Shown here in pieces: positions 6,719-13,417 of a DNA stretch of 28,029 bases (its first letter is position 1; every line of letters begins with the position of its first letter). Under the pieces are notes generated by a model. The model was not told the origin of the DNA. It did not search any database and was given only the letters and a program-made list of their open reading frames with translations. Position numbers and translations under genes: made by a program. The DNA lies in the NCBI GenBank assembly GCA_041648305.1, contig JBAZPI010000006.1:1-28029 (forward strand). The letters run 5' to 3'. This stretch comes from JABILX01 sp041648305. Its GTDB lineage: Bacteria; Patescibacteriota; Gracilibacteria; UBA1369; LOWO2-01-FULL-3.

Positions 6719-7134
6719 TTTTTCTTGTTAATATTTTTGGTCATTACTGAGCTTAATACACCATTGATAAATTTGGAACTGTTTATGTCACCGAAATGTT
6801 TCGCAATTTCAATTGCCTCGTTTATCGCCACGACCGGCGGAATGTCGAGTGAGAAGACAATTTCGTAGACACCAATTTCGAGAATAGCTCTGTCAATGTT
6901 CGCAATTTTTTCAATCGGCCATTCCGGCGCGTGTTTTTCGACGATTTTGATTATTTTCTTGCGATTTTTGACGATCCCTTCCAGAAGATTATATGCGAAA
7001 TCTTCGTTCCTTAGTTTCGGGGCAAATTCAGCAAGCATACTTTTTAGTATCTTCTTCGGATCTCCTCCTCTAAACCCGTGTACAAACAGCGTTTGCATAA
7101 CACATGTTCGTGCGAGGTGTCTGTTGCTTGCCAT
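6640..7134 (-). CDS. nusB: Transcription antitermination/rRNA factor NusB
   Basis: The product (164 residues from the ATG at 7134) is the all-helical NusB that binds boxA RNA with S10 in antitermination complexes. Recognisable parts are ASNRHLARTCVMQTLF at the start, APEWPIEKIANIDRAILEIG in the middle and VAINEAIEIAKHFG to FINGVLSSV at the end. A frame-wise TTG at 7146 exists, but ATG at 7134, 12 bases after the rpmF stop, fits the family start. After the normal NusB end near residue 130 comes a Lys/Ser/Arg-rich tail (NINKKKCKSSKPK and on) that overlaps rnc by 79 bases. The tail has no counterpart in typical NusB and may be a by-product of the overlap. Operon with rpmF upstream and rnc downstream fits ribosome biogenesis. 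Confidence 0.9.
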   Translation of the reverse strand: MASNRHLARTCVMQTLFVHGFRGGDPKKILKSMLAEFAPKLRNEDFAYNLLEGIVKNRKKIIKIVEKHAPEWPIEKIANIDRAILEIGVYEIVFSLDIPPVVAINEAIEIAKHFGDINSSKFINGVLSSVMTKNINKKKCKSSKPKSMRCSRKKLGSNSKTSRS

Positions 7135-7146
7135 TTTAAATAACAA

Positions 7147-7386
7147 TTAAGCTTTGACCTTTGTGATTTTCTTCATCTCTTTTTCGATATCGAGTACTTG
7201 TCTTCCTCTGTATTTGCCACACTTTCCACACGCTGTGTGTGAAATAACTTTCGCTCCACAAGAGGGACATTTTACTAAATTCGTTATATTTGTGAGACGT
7301 TTTCTCGTTTTTGTCTGAAAACTCTGGTACCTTCTTTTACCTCGCGATTTACAGAGCTTGTACTTGGGTGTAGGTTTTTTAGACAT
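7147..7386 (-). CDS. rpmF: 50S ribosomal protein L32
   Basis: The 79-residue L32 of the large ribosomal subunit begins with SKKPTPKYKLCKSRGKRRY, similar to the usual VPKRKTSKSRRDKRR opening. It carries a complete zinc ribbon with Cys40, Cys43, Cys53 and Cys56 (CPSC, CGKC). Length is at the upper end because of a Lys-rich tail. ATG at 7386 is 11 bases after the DUF177 stop, the classical yceD-rpmF arrangement. Confidence 0.93.
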   Translation of the reverse strand: MSKKPTPKYKLCKSRGKRRYQSFQTKTRKRLTNITNLVKCPSCGAKVISHTACGKCGKYRGRQVLDIEKEMKKITKVKA

Positions 7387-7397
7387 TGTTTTACAGG

Positions 7398-7907
7398 TTA
7401 ATCCAGGCTAATCCCCGGACAGTGAGTAGAGCATACCGGAACCAAAGGAAAATGCAAGATTATTTCTTGTCTTAAAAACTCTCTAATATCGATCGTTTGG
7501 TATTTCACGTCCACGTACTGGATTTCTTCTCTAAATTCTCTTTGTGGCTTGTCAACCGCGTACTGTTTTTCGGCTAATGAAATTCGCACTTTTTGCGTAT
7601 AATTTTCAAGGCATTTTCCGCACTGCAATTCAATGTCAATTTCCATGTTCCTTAATTGTACGTTGAATTCCCTATCAATTTTCATGATCTGCATCCTACC
7701 TTTCAAGTTGCTCAGAGGCTTGATGTCGGGGTCGTTCAAACTTATCTCGATATCCATTGTGTATTCCTCGGTGGCTCCTTGCGGCCTGCCGGCAAGTTCT
7801 GAAATACTAAATACTAGAGGGTCGCGGTTGGGTTGTTTGGCGCGGCCGCTGCTGCTGCCGTTGCGCTTGCTGTTGTGCTCGCTGTTGTGATCAACTTTTT
7901 TGTTCAT
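7398..7907 (-). CDS. DUF177 (YceD-like) family protein
   Basis: The 169-residue product belongs to the YceD/DUF177 family, which in many bacteria lies directly upstream of rpmF and is linked to 23S rRNA accumulation. The family CxxCL motif is seen as CGKCLENY, and the later acidic strand DVKYQTIDIREFLRQEIIL matches. The C-terminus ends at CSTHCPGISLD, so the usual second CxxCG-x-LN ending is cut short. Residues 7-27 (HNSEHNSKRNGSSSGRAKQP) are a polar low-complexity stretch near the N-terminus, like those in other genes here. No convincing ribosome site precedes ATG 7907. A BI-1 gene ends 34 bases upstream and may be co-transcribed. Confidence 0.8.
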   Translation of the reverse strand: MNKKVDHNSEHNSKRNGSSSGRAKQPNRDPLVFSISELAGRPQGATEEYTMDIEISLNDPDIKPLSNLKGRMQIMKIDREFNVQLRNMEIDIELQCGKCLENYTQKVRISLAEKQYAVDKPQREFREEIQYVDVKYQTIDIREFLRQEIILHFPLVPVCSTHCPGISLD

Positions 7908-7924
7908 GTTGGTGAGATTTAGCT

Positions 7925-7939
7925 GCGACCTTCGGTCGC
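7925..7939. other. Small perfect hairpin between BI-1 and DUF177 genes
   Basis: GCGACC-TTC-GGTCGC can form a 6-bp stem with a 3-base loop just after the BI-1 stop. There is no T-run after it on the minus strand, so it may be a weak terminator, a 3'-end stabiliser or a processing site. Confidence 0.4.
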
Positions 7940-7941
7940 TA

Positions 7942-8625
7942 TTAATCGCGGTTGGCCATCATCAGCCTTAAAATAAAGAGGAAGAGGTTGAAAATGTCTA
8001 AATAAAGTTGAAGCGCGGCATCAACGTACATGTTTTCCGGGTATCTCTTGAGTTTTTGGAAGTCGTGCATTGTGTATCCTGTAAAGATTAGAACTCCGAT
8101 GCCTGAATAAACGATCTCCATTGTCCCGCCCCACGGGAAAAATATTCCCAGAATTCCGGTGATGATTAGTCCTATTAAACCTATAGTTAAAAATCCTCTC
8201 ATTCCTGACAGTTGAAGATGGGTTGTCCATCCGAAAACGGCTGCGGCCGTAAATGTGAGCGTTGTTGCCAGGAGAGCTTTCATGATAATTGCGACACCTC
8301 CGTAGCTTGCGGCTACAACCGCGACCAAAGGGGCTATTGTCATCCCTGTAATAAATGCGAAAGCGGCGAATAGAATTCTGTTGAGCGGGGAGGTTTGGCT
8401 CCAGAGGCGGGAGGTAAAGATAATTATTAATTCAGCTCCGAACAGGACCCACATAAGCCACGGCGTTGCAAAAAAGTAGACGAGCCAGTAGTTGAAAGTC
8501 ACATATGTGCCCGCGAGCGATGCGAGGATCGCCAGTGCGAAGAAGGACATAACTTTCCCGAAAAATGTCATAGAGTAGCTTTTCCCCATTACTTCTGCTG
8601 GGGCTTGAGGTTGTGAATTGAACAT
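7942..8625 (-). CDS. Bax inhibitor-1 (BI-1/YccA) family membrane protein
   Basis: The 227-residue product has seven hydrophobic segments (about residues 26-46, 49-70, 85-105, 110-130, 140-158, 160-182 and 205-222) and the C-terminal signature DAALQLYLDIFNLFLFILRL of BI-1 proteins. The family includes pH-sensitive calcium leak channels such as BsYetJ and the FtsH-associated YccA. It acts in the cytoplasmic membrane; the exact role here is unknown. The short N-terminal tail (SQPQAPAEVMGKSY) is Pro/Gln-rich. A promoter appears to lie in the 3' tail of the upstream gene's terminator (8672-8701). The gene precedes the DUF177-rpmF run. Confidence 0.88.
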   Translation of the reverse strand: MFNSQPQAPAEVMGKSYSMTFFGKVMSFFALAILASLAGTYVTFNYWLVYFFATPWLMWVLFGAELIIIFTSRLWSQTSPLNRILFAAFAFITGMTIAPLVAVVAASYGGVAIIMKALLATTLTFTAAAVFGWTTHLQLSGMRGFLTIGLIGLIITGILGIFFPWGGTMEIVYSGIGVLIFTGYTMHDFQKLKRYPENMYVDAALQLYLDIFNLFLFILRLMMANRD

Positions 8626-8671
8626 AGTTAAAATTGTTATAGGTTGGTTGCTTTGAGTTTGTTGCTTGCTG

Positions 8672-8701
8672 ATTATAAAAGCCCCTGCTGTAGTTGAGCA
8701 A
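8672..8701 (-). promoter_or_regulatory. Possible BI-1 gene promoter, overlapping a terminator
   Basis: On the minus strand TTGCTC (8701-8696), an 18-base spacer and TATAAT (8677-8672) precede the BI-1 ATG by about 47 bases. The -10 box is perfect and uses the last bases of the terminator T-run of the SLH gene. Confidence 0.45.
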
Positions 8702-8709
8702 GGGCTTTT
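8677..8709 (-). terminator. Rho-independent terminator of the SLH protein gene
   Basis: On the minus strand AAAAGCCCTTGCT, a 7-base loop and AGCAGGGGCTTTT form a 13-bp stem with one mismatch, followed by ATAATC. It starts 32 bases after the stop of the 868-codon gene. Confidence 0.75.
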
Positions 8710-8740
8710 AGTGTTACTGAGAGTTTTTCTAGCGCGAGGT

Positions 8741-11347
8741 TTAATTCCTCAATGCGCTGAATACGTTGTTCATGAGGTTGTCCAATAAGTCATTTAATTC
8801 GTCCGAGGTGTCCTCAAGGTCATTGTCGTAGTCATAATTGTCGTCTGGTTGGTAGTCTCCTCCCATTCCTTGTCCCCCGTCTGTTCCCCAATTATCCCCT
8901 CCGAAATTGTCTTCTTCGAAGTTGGTGTCATTGTTTCCACCATTGTCTTCATTGAAGTCCACTTCCCAGTCAGATGATTCGATGTCTATAACATTGTCAT
9001 AATCCAGGAAGTCACTGAATTCTTCGATATTAGTCATCTCAATTTGGAAATTTTTATACCCGCTGTCCAATATTTTTGTGAATTCAGCACGGTTTAGTGT
9101 GTCATTGCTTCGGATTGTCGGAAGGCCTTGTCCGTTTCCACCGTCTCCGCTCAAGACACCGTAGTCATGCAGAGTTTCGATGTCGTTGAAGTGTGGGTCT
9201 GAAGTTGGGAGGTCGCCGAAGCTGGGATCGGAATGTATTTCAGAGGTTCTGATCGTTGCTTCAATCATTGTTTTCGCCATTTCTCCACGAGTAACCAAGT
9301 GTCCCGGGGGATAAAGAGTTATGTCAAGGTTTTCCGCCGTGGCAAAATATGGCTCCGACCAGTCCCCCTGCGCCGGGCTGTATGACGTTGATGTGTTTGT
9401 TGATCCATATCCGAATTTTTCAAGAGTCATTCTCAAGACTTCATTGAATGAAATCGTATCTCCACCGGCAAATTCGTATGTACCGTCAGGGGTTATTTTC
9501 CCTTTCAAGAAGTCCATATTTTCAACTGACTCAAAATACCAGACGTTGTCATCATAGTCGGGGAATGAAATGATTCCGTCCTGATATTTATTTTCTTTCG
9601 ACTGGTCCTTGTGTTGGGCTATTTCCTTGACAAGTTCGCCTTTCGTCACTCCACCGTCCCTGTAACTTTCCAAGGTTTCGATAATGCCGTCAAGACCGTC
9701 GCCGTAGAAGTTGTATCCCATGACATCTTCCTCTAAATACGCCATAGAGTTGTCCTGTTCGACAACTTCCTCATATATATCGCCCAGGTTTGCTTTTTTC
9801 TCCAAAAAGTCGTTCTGTTCGCCTTCCGGGACTCTATCTAAAATAGCGAAAGTCCTTTCAGCCAGCATTTTATTGCCTTCGACGAGCTGTTGGATCATTG
9901 TCGGGTTCGCCATCAAGATTTTCTCAACCAATTTTAATTGTTTTTCATAGCTCCATTCTTCTGAAAACTGGTTAAAATCTTCGTCGATTTCCCCAAATCC
10001 GAGCTCGTTGAATTTCGGATTAGGCTTGCCCAAGAATTTTTCCGCTTTTCTTCCGAATTCCTCCAATTTGAATTGAATTTTTTTCGCTTTTTCCATGTCG
10101 CCTTCTTGAAGAGCCGTCAGTCCGTCAGTCGCCATAGTTTCTGCGACACTTATCATTTCTTCCGCTTTTGCTTTTTGATTTTCATTCATGTACGGCAACT
10201 CTAACTCCTTGAAACGCTTTACGTTGGCAAGTACATCGTTGAACATTTGTCCGATCCACTGTTGATCTTTTATGTCTTGAAATTTCTCCCAGAAGTCGCC
10301 TGTTTCATACCATAAATCTTCGAGCTCCCATTGAAAAACCTCGAAATCCTCCCACATTGCTCCGTTTTTCATAAGGTCAAGTATCTGTTTTTGCAGAGCC
10401 ATGATTTTTTCTTCAGCTTCCAAGTGATTTTCAATGCTTGTTTTCCATTCCTCAGATACGGTTTCGAGCATTTCCGTGAGGAACTCGCTGTCCTTTGCAA
10501 ATTGTTTTTCCTGTCTTGCCAAGTCCTTTTCCCTCCTTTTTATTTCATCGGCCATTCTGGCTGTTTCCAGTTCTTTTTGGACACTCCAGATTTGTTCCCT
10601 CACAGCGTCAATTTCCTCCTGGGTTGTGGCCGCTTCCATCTGGCTTGACAGCGAATCGATTGTGCTTAGAAGCGAATCTGCTCCCGCTCTTTCAGCTTCT
10701 CTCCGCATTCTCTTAAGATCCCTGAGATCATTCTTTATTCTTTCATTCTTGCATGCGGGATCGGAAAAACACTGGTCGTCGCCGCCGCCAAAATTATCAC
10801 CGCTATTCGGCTGATTTGTATTGCCGGTGTTCCAATTGTTGTCAGTGTTTGTGTTGTCGCAAGTTGTTCCTGCGGCACATCCTCCGCCTCCGCCAGAGCC
10901 GCTATCCCAGTTCGTGTTGTCAGGCTGGTAGTTGTTTGTTGGGGGATTTGTATTGCCCGTATCCCCGTTCGTGTTGTCGCAAGTTGTTCCTGGGGCGCAT
11001 CCTCCGCCTCCGCTATCCACAGAGCCGCTATCCCCGTTCGTGTTGTCGGGCTGTGAGTCAGTCGTTGAAGAATTTGTCCCGCTGCCGCCAGCTCCGGAAT
11101 CTGTAGATCCGTTATCGATGCCAGACGTATCGCCGCCGGATGCGTCTCCGCCCGATGCATCGTCTTCCGTAACAAGCACGCTGGAGAATCCAGATTGCTG
11201 GTAATCCCCTCCTATGCTTGGTGCCAAAATTAGGACACTAAGCGCTACTAGTAAAGCTACTAGCAGTTTGGGCTTGCACTTGCAGTCGGCGCAATTACAA
11301 AATTTGCACGAACCGCATGAGCTTCCGCCCTTTTTTCCTTTTGCCAT
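8741..11347 (-). CDS. S-layer-homology (SLH) domain surface protein with Cys-rich N-terminal tip
   Basis: The 868-residue product is a predicted membrane-anchored or exported envelope protein. Residues 11-24 hold six cysteines (CGSCKFCNCADCKC) before a hydrophobic segment at 27-45, so the tip would be cytoplasmic. Residues 50-190 are Asp/Asn/Gly/Ser/Thr-rich with two related blocks containing GGGGCAPGTTCDNTN and GGGGCAAGTTCDNTN. Residues 200-440 are strongly helical and charged, probably coiled coil. Three SLH-like units follow at about 600-647, 661-704 and 716-765; the clearest is the third (FNDIETLHDYGVLSGDG, then LNRAEFTKIL). The C-terminus (795-850) is very acidic and Asn/Asp-rich. SLH domains bind secondary cell-wall polymers or sit in the outer surface layer. 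Own promoter and terminator make it a single-gene unit. No close family is known to me outside the SLH part. Confidence 0.8.
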   Translation of the reverse strand: MAKGKKGGSSCGSCKFCNCADCKCKPKLLVALLVALSVLILAPSIGGDYQQSGFSSVLVTEDDASGGDASGGDTSGIDNGSTDSGAGGSGTNSSTTDSQPDNTNGDSGSVDSGGGGCAPGTTCDNTNGDTGNTNPPTNNYQPDNTNWDSGSGGGGGCAAGTTCDNTNTDNNWNTGNTNQPNSGDNFGGGDDQCFSDPACKNERIKNDLRDLKRMRREAERAGADSLLSTIDSLSSQMEAATTQEEIDAVREQIWSVQKELETARMADEIKRREKDLARQEKQFAKDSEFLTEMLETVSEEWKTSIENHLEAEEKIMALQKQILDLMKNGAMWEDFEVFQWELEDLWYETGDFWEKFQDIKDQQWIGQMFNDVLANVKRFKELELPYMNENQKAKAEEMISVAETMATDGLTALQEGDMEKAKKIQFKLEEFGRKAEKFLGKPNPKFNELGFGEIDEDFNQFSEEWSYEKQLKLVEKILMANPTMIQQLVEGNKMLAERTFAILDRVPEGEQNDFLEKKANLGDIYEEVVEQDNSMAYLEEDVMGYNFYGDGLDGIIETLESYRDGGVTKGELVKEIAQHKDQSKENKYQDGIISFPDYDDNVWYFESVENMDFLKGKITPDGTYEFAGGDTISFNEVLRMTLEKFGYGSTNTSTSYSPAQGDWSEPYFATAENLDITLYPPGHLVTRGEMAKTMIEATIRTSEIHSDPSFGDLPTSDPHFNDIETLHDYGVLSGDGGNGQGLPTIRSNDTLNRAEFTKILDSGYKNFQIEMTNIEEFSDFLDYDNVIDIESSDWEVDFNEDNGGNNDTNFEEDNFGGDNWGTDGGQGMGGDYQPDDNYDYDNDLEDTSDELNDLLDNLMNNVFSALRN

Positions 11348-11426
11348 TTTGAATGGGTTAAGATTTGTTTTTATTTTTAATATATTTAAAAGTTTTATAT
11401 TCGTTTTACTTCGTTCTACGCTATGT

Positions 11427-11455
11427 ATAGTACCATGTTTGCGTAGTTTTGTAAA
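11427..11455 (-). promoter_or_regulatory. Promoter of the SLH protein gene
   Basis: On the minus strand TTTACA (11455-11450), exactly 17 bases, then TACTAT (11432-11427). The ATG at 11347 lies about 80 bases on, leaving an A/T-rich leader without a clear Shine-Dalgarno sequence. Confidence 0.5.
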
Positions 11456-11497
11456 GCCCCTAAAGTTACATTCTTCTTATTTTTGATGTCGCTTTTT

Positions 11498-11530
11498 GCT
11501 ATAAGTGTGTGGCTATAACTGTGTGGCTAT
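11498..11530 (+). promoter_or_regulatory. 14-base tandem repeat carrying two -10 boxes at the alr start
   Basis: GCTATAAGTGTGTG (11498-11511), GCTATAACTGTGTG (11512-11525) and GCTATG (from 11526) are tandem units. The first contains the extended -10 TGCTATAAG (11497-11505). The second copies the TATAA core, and the third supplies the alr ATG at 11529. Either transcription starts from the first box with a very short leader, or the second is a duplicate -10. Confidence 0.55.
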
Positions 11531-12737
11531 GAAGAATTTGCTGACATGGGTGGAGGTTTCGCGGGATGCGCTCTCCCATAACATCAAGGAATTTAAGAAA
11601 CGTGTTGGATCGAATGTTATTCTATGCCCATGCGTTAAGGCGAATGCTTACGGACATGGTTTAGTTGAAGTTTCGAAAGTTTTTTTGGATAGTGGCGCCG
11701 ATTGGCTTGCCGTGAACGCTTTGTATGAAGCTGAGGTTTTGCGCTGCAAGGCCGGCATCACGGCTCCCATTTATATTATGGGTTATACAATGATGGAGGA
11801 TTTGGCGCGGGTGTGGGAGCTTGGGGTGCGACAAGTTGTTTATGATCGGGAGACTGTAGAAAAGTTGGGGGAGGTGGCCGGACAATTTGATAAGCCCATT
11901 AAGCTTCATATCAAGGTTGAAACAGGTAATAACAGGCAAGGAATTCGTATCGAAGATCTGGTTGATTTTGCGAAACATATTTTGAGTGTTGGCGGGGCCG
12001 GAACTGGGGCCAGTGGCGAGGCCGGGCCTTGCGGCAGCGGCAAGCTCGAGATCGAAGGAATTGCGACCCATTTTGCCAATATTGAAGATACGACCGATCA
12101 CACTTACGCTTTTGAGCAACTTGAGAAATTCAAAAAAGCCCAAGAGATGCTGAAGGAGGCTGGTATAGAAGTCCCGATGATGCATTGCGCGAATTCCGCG
12201 GCGACGATTTTGTATCCGGAGACTTATTTGAACATGGTTAGGGTTGGCATATCCGCATATGGGATGTGGCCGTCTCCTGAGACGCGCGTGAGCTACCAAA
12301 ATTTGCACAAGAATGGTTTTGAACTACAGCCCGCGTTCACGTGGAAATCGATTGTCGCACAGGTAAAAAACGTGACGAAAGGAGATTTTATCGGATATGG
12401 CTGCACTTGCAGGGCGACGCGCGACACGAAGATGGCAATAATTCCTATTGGCTATTACGATGGTTATGACAGACGTTTATCGAGCAATGCTCATGTTTTG
12501 ATACGCGGTCAGAGAGCGAAGGTGCTGGGAAGAGTTTGTATGAATATTGTCATGGTTGACGCGTCCGATATCCCAGATGTTGTAGTTGAAGATGAAGTTG
12601 TCTTGATGGGCGCGCAGGAGTTTGATGGCGTTCGCGATGTGATTTCGGCCGAGCAGTTCGCAGAATGGGTCGGAACGATCAATTACGAAGTGACGACACG
12701 TGTGAACGAGAGGATTCCGAGAATCGTAACTACCTAG
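11529..12737 (+). CDS. alr: Alanine racemase
   Basis: The 402-residue PLP enzyme interconverts L- and D-alanine for peptidoglycan. The PLP lysine is Lys37 in CVKANAYGHG, the catalytic Tyr is in IGYGCTCRA, and the domain ends with the beta-rich ELxxRVNERIPR-like region. The start was set at ATG 11529, since the upstream GTG at 11505 adds only MCGYNCVA from the tandem repeat. Residues about 154-172 (VGGAGTGASGEAGPCGSGK) form a Gly/Ala/Ser-rich insert before LEIEGIATHFAN, in the loop preceding a barrel strand. The vanX-like gene follows after 11 bases and ddl 9 bases after that, so the three form a D-alanine operon. Confidence 0.94.
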   Translation: MKNLLTWVEVSRDALSHNIKEFKKRVGSNVILCPCVKANAYGHGLVEVSKVFLDSGADWLAVNALYEAEVLRCKAGITAPIYIMGYTMMEDLARVWELGVRQVVYDRETVEKLGEVAGQFDKPIKLHIKVETGNNRQGIRIEDLVDFAKHILSVGGAGTGASGEAGPCGSGKLEIEGIATHFANIEDTTDHTYAFEQLEKFKKAQEMLKEAGIEVPMMHCANSAATILYPETYLNMVRVGISAYGMWPSPETRVSYQNLHKNGFELQPAFTWKSIVAQVKNVTKGDFIGYGCTCRATRDTKMAIIPIGYYDGYDRRLSSNAHVLIRGQRAKVLGRVCMNIVMVDASDIPDVVVEDEVVLMGAQEFDGVRDVISAEQFAEWVGTINYEVTTRVNERIPRIVTT

Positions 12738-12748
12738 CATCGCCCTGT

Positions 12749-13408
12749 ATGAACAATAAATTTATACAGATTTTGGATAATGGGGAGGTTCTGATTGATA
12801 TTCCGGGTGATTTTGTAAATGTGCCGATGTATTTCAAGCAAGGACTGACTGATGACGATTCGATGAAATTGCGCGAGGGTATCGTCGTGCGGCTTTTGGA
12901 AGCCAAAAAGCATTTACCCAGAGGATGGAATTTTAAAATTTGGGATGGTTACCGCCCATTAAGCGTTCAGGAAAAATTATATAAAGGCCTGTGGGATTTG
13001 CGCGCGAAAGAGAATCCGGCCTGGGGAGAAAGCCGTCTTAAAAAAGAGGTTGAAAAATTTGTCGCGTTTCCGAGTTATGATCCGCTTAAACCTTCTCCAC
13101 ATAACACTGGCGGAGCGGTCGATTTGACTATAATCAACGCCAAAGGCGAAGAGCTGCCCATGGGAAGCGGGTTCGATGAATTTCACGAGAGATCGTATGG
13201 GGATTATTTTGAAGCTGGGGTCGGGGCAGGTTCGAATGACCCGATGTCGAAAATCTATCAAGAAAATCGGCTGGTTTTGAAGGAAATTCTTGTTGAAGAG
13301 GGGTTTGCGCCGTACAAGTGGGAGTGGTGGCATTTGAGTTATGGCAATCAAGATTGGGCAAGATTCAGGAAAGAGTCGGTTGCGATTTACGGGTCAGTTG
13401 AGTTATAA
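12749..13408 (+). CDS. D-alanyl-D-alanine dipeptidase, VanX-like (peptidase family M15D)
   Basis: The 219-residue product has the full VanX zinc-peptidase set: substrate Arg69 in DGYRP, zinc ligands His118 and Asp125 in SPHNTGGAVD, catalytic Glu192 and zinc ligand His195 in EWWHLSYG, and the family's MGSGFDEFHERSY. Such enzymes split D-Ala-D-Ala. ATG at 12749 fits the family; an open frame upstream into alr only adds unrelated residues. There is no signal peptide, so it acts in the cytoplasm. Standing between alr and a genuine D-Ala-D-Ala ligase, it would undo the ligase product. A role in reusing dipeptide or controlling its pool is more likely than glycopeptide resistance, because no vanH-like or D-lactate ligase gene is present. 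The symbol is withheld for that reason. Confidence 0.88.
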   Translation: MNNKFIQILDNGEVLIDIPGDFVNVPMYFKQGLTDDDSMKLREGIVVRLLEAKKHLPRGWNFKIWDGYRPLSVQEKLYKGLWDLRAKENPAWGESRLKKEVEKFVAFPSYDPLKPSPHNTGGAVDLTIINAKGEELPMGSGFDEFHERSYGDYFEAGVGAGSNDPMSKIYQENRLVLKEILVEEGFAPYKWEWWHLSYGNQDWARFRKESVAIYGSVEL

Positions 13409-13417
13409 TTTTATCAT

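Noticed and set aside
10735..11175. 146-residue open frame inside the SLH gene, same strand, other frame
   Set aside because: It is Ala/Thr/Arg repetitive because it reads the Asp/Asn/Gly repeat DNA in another frame; no start context or family.
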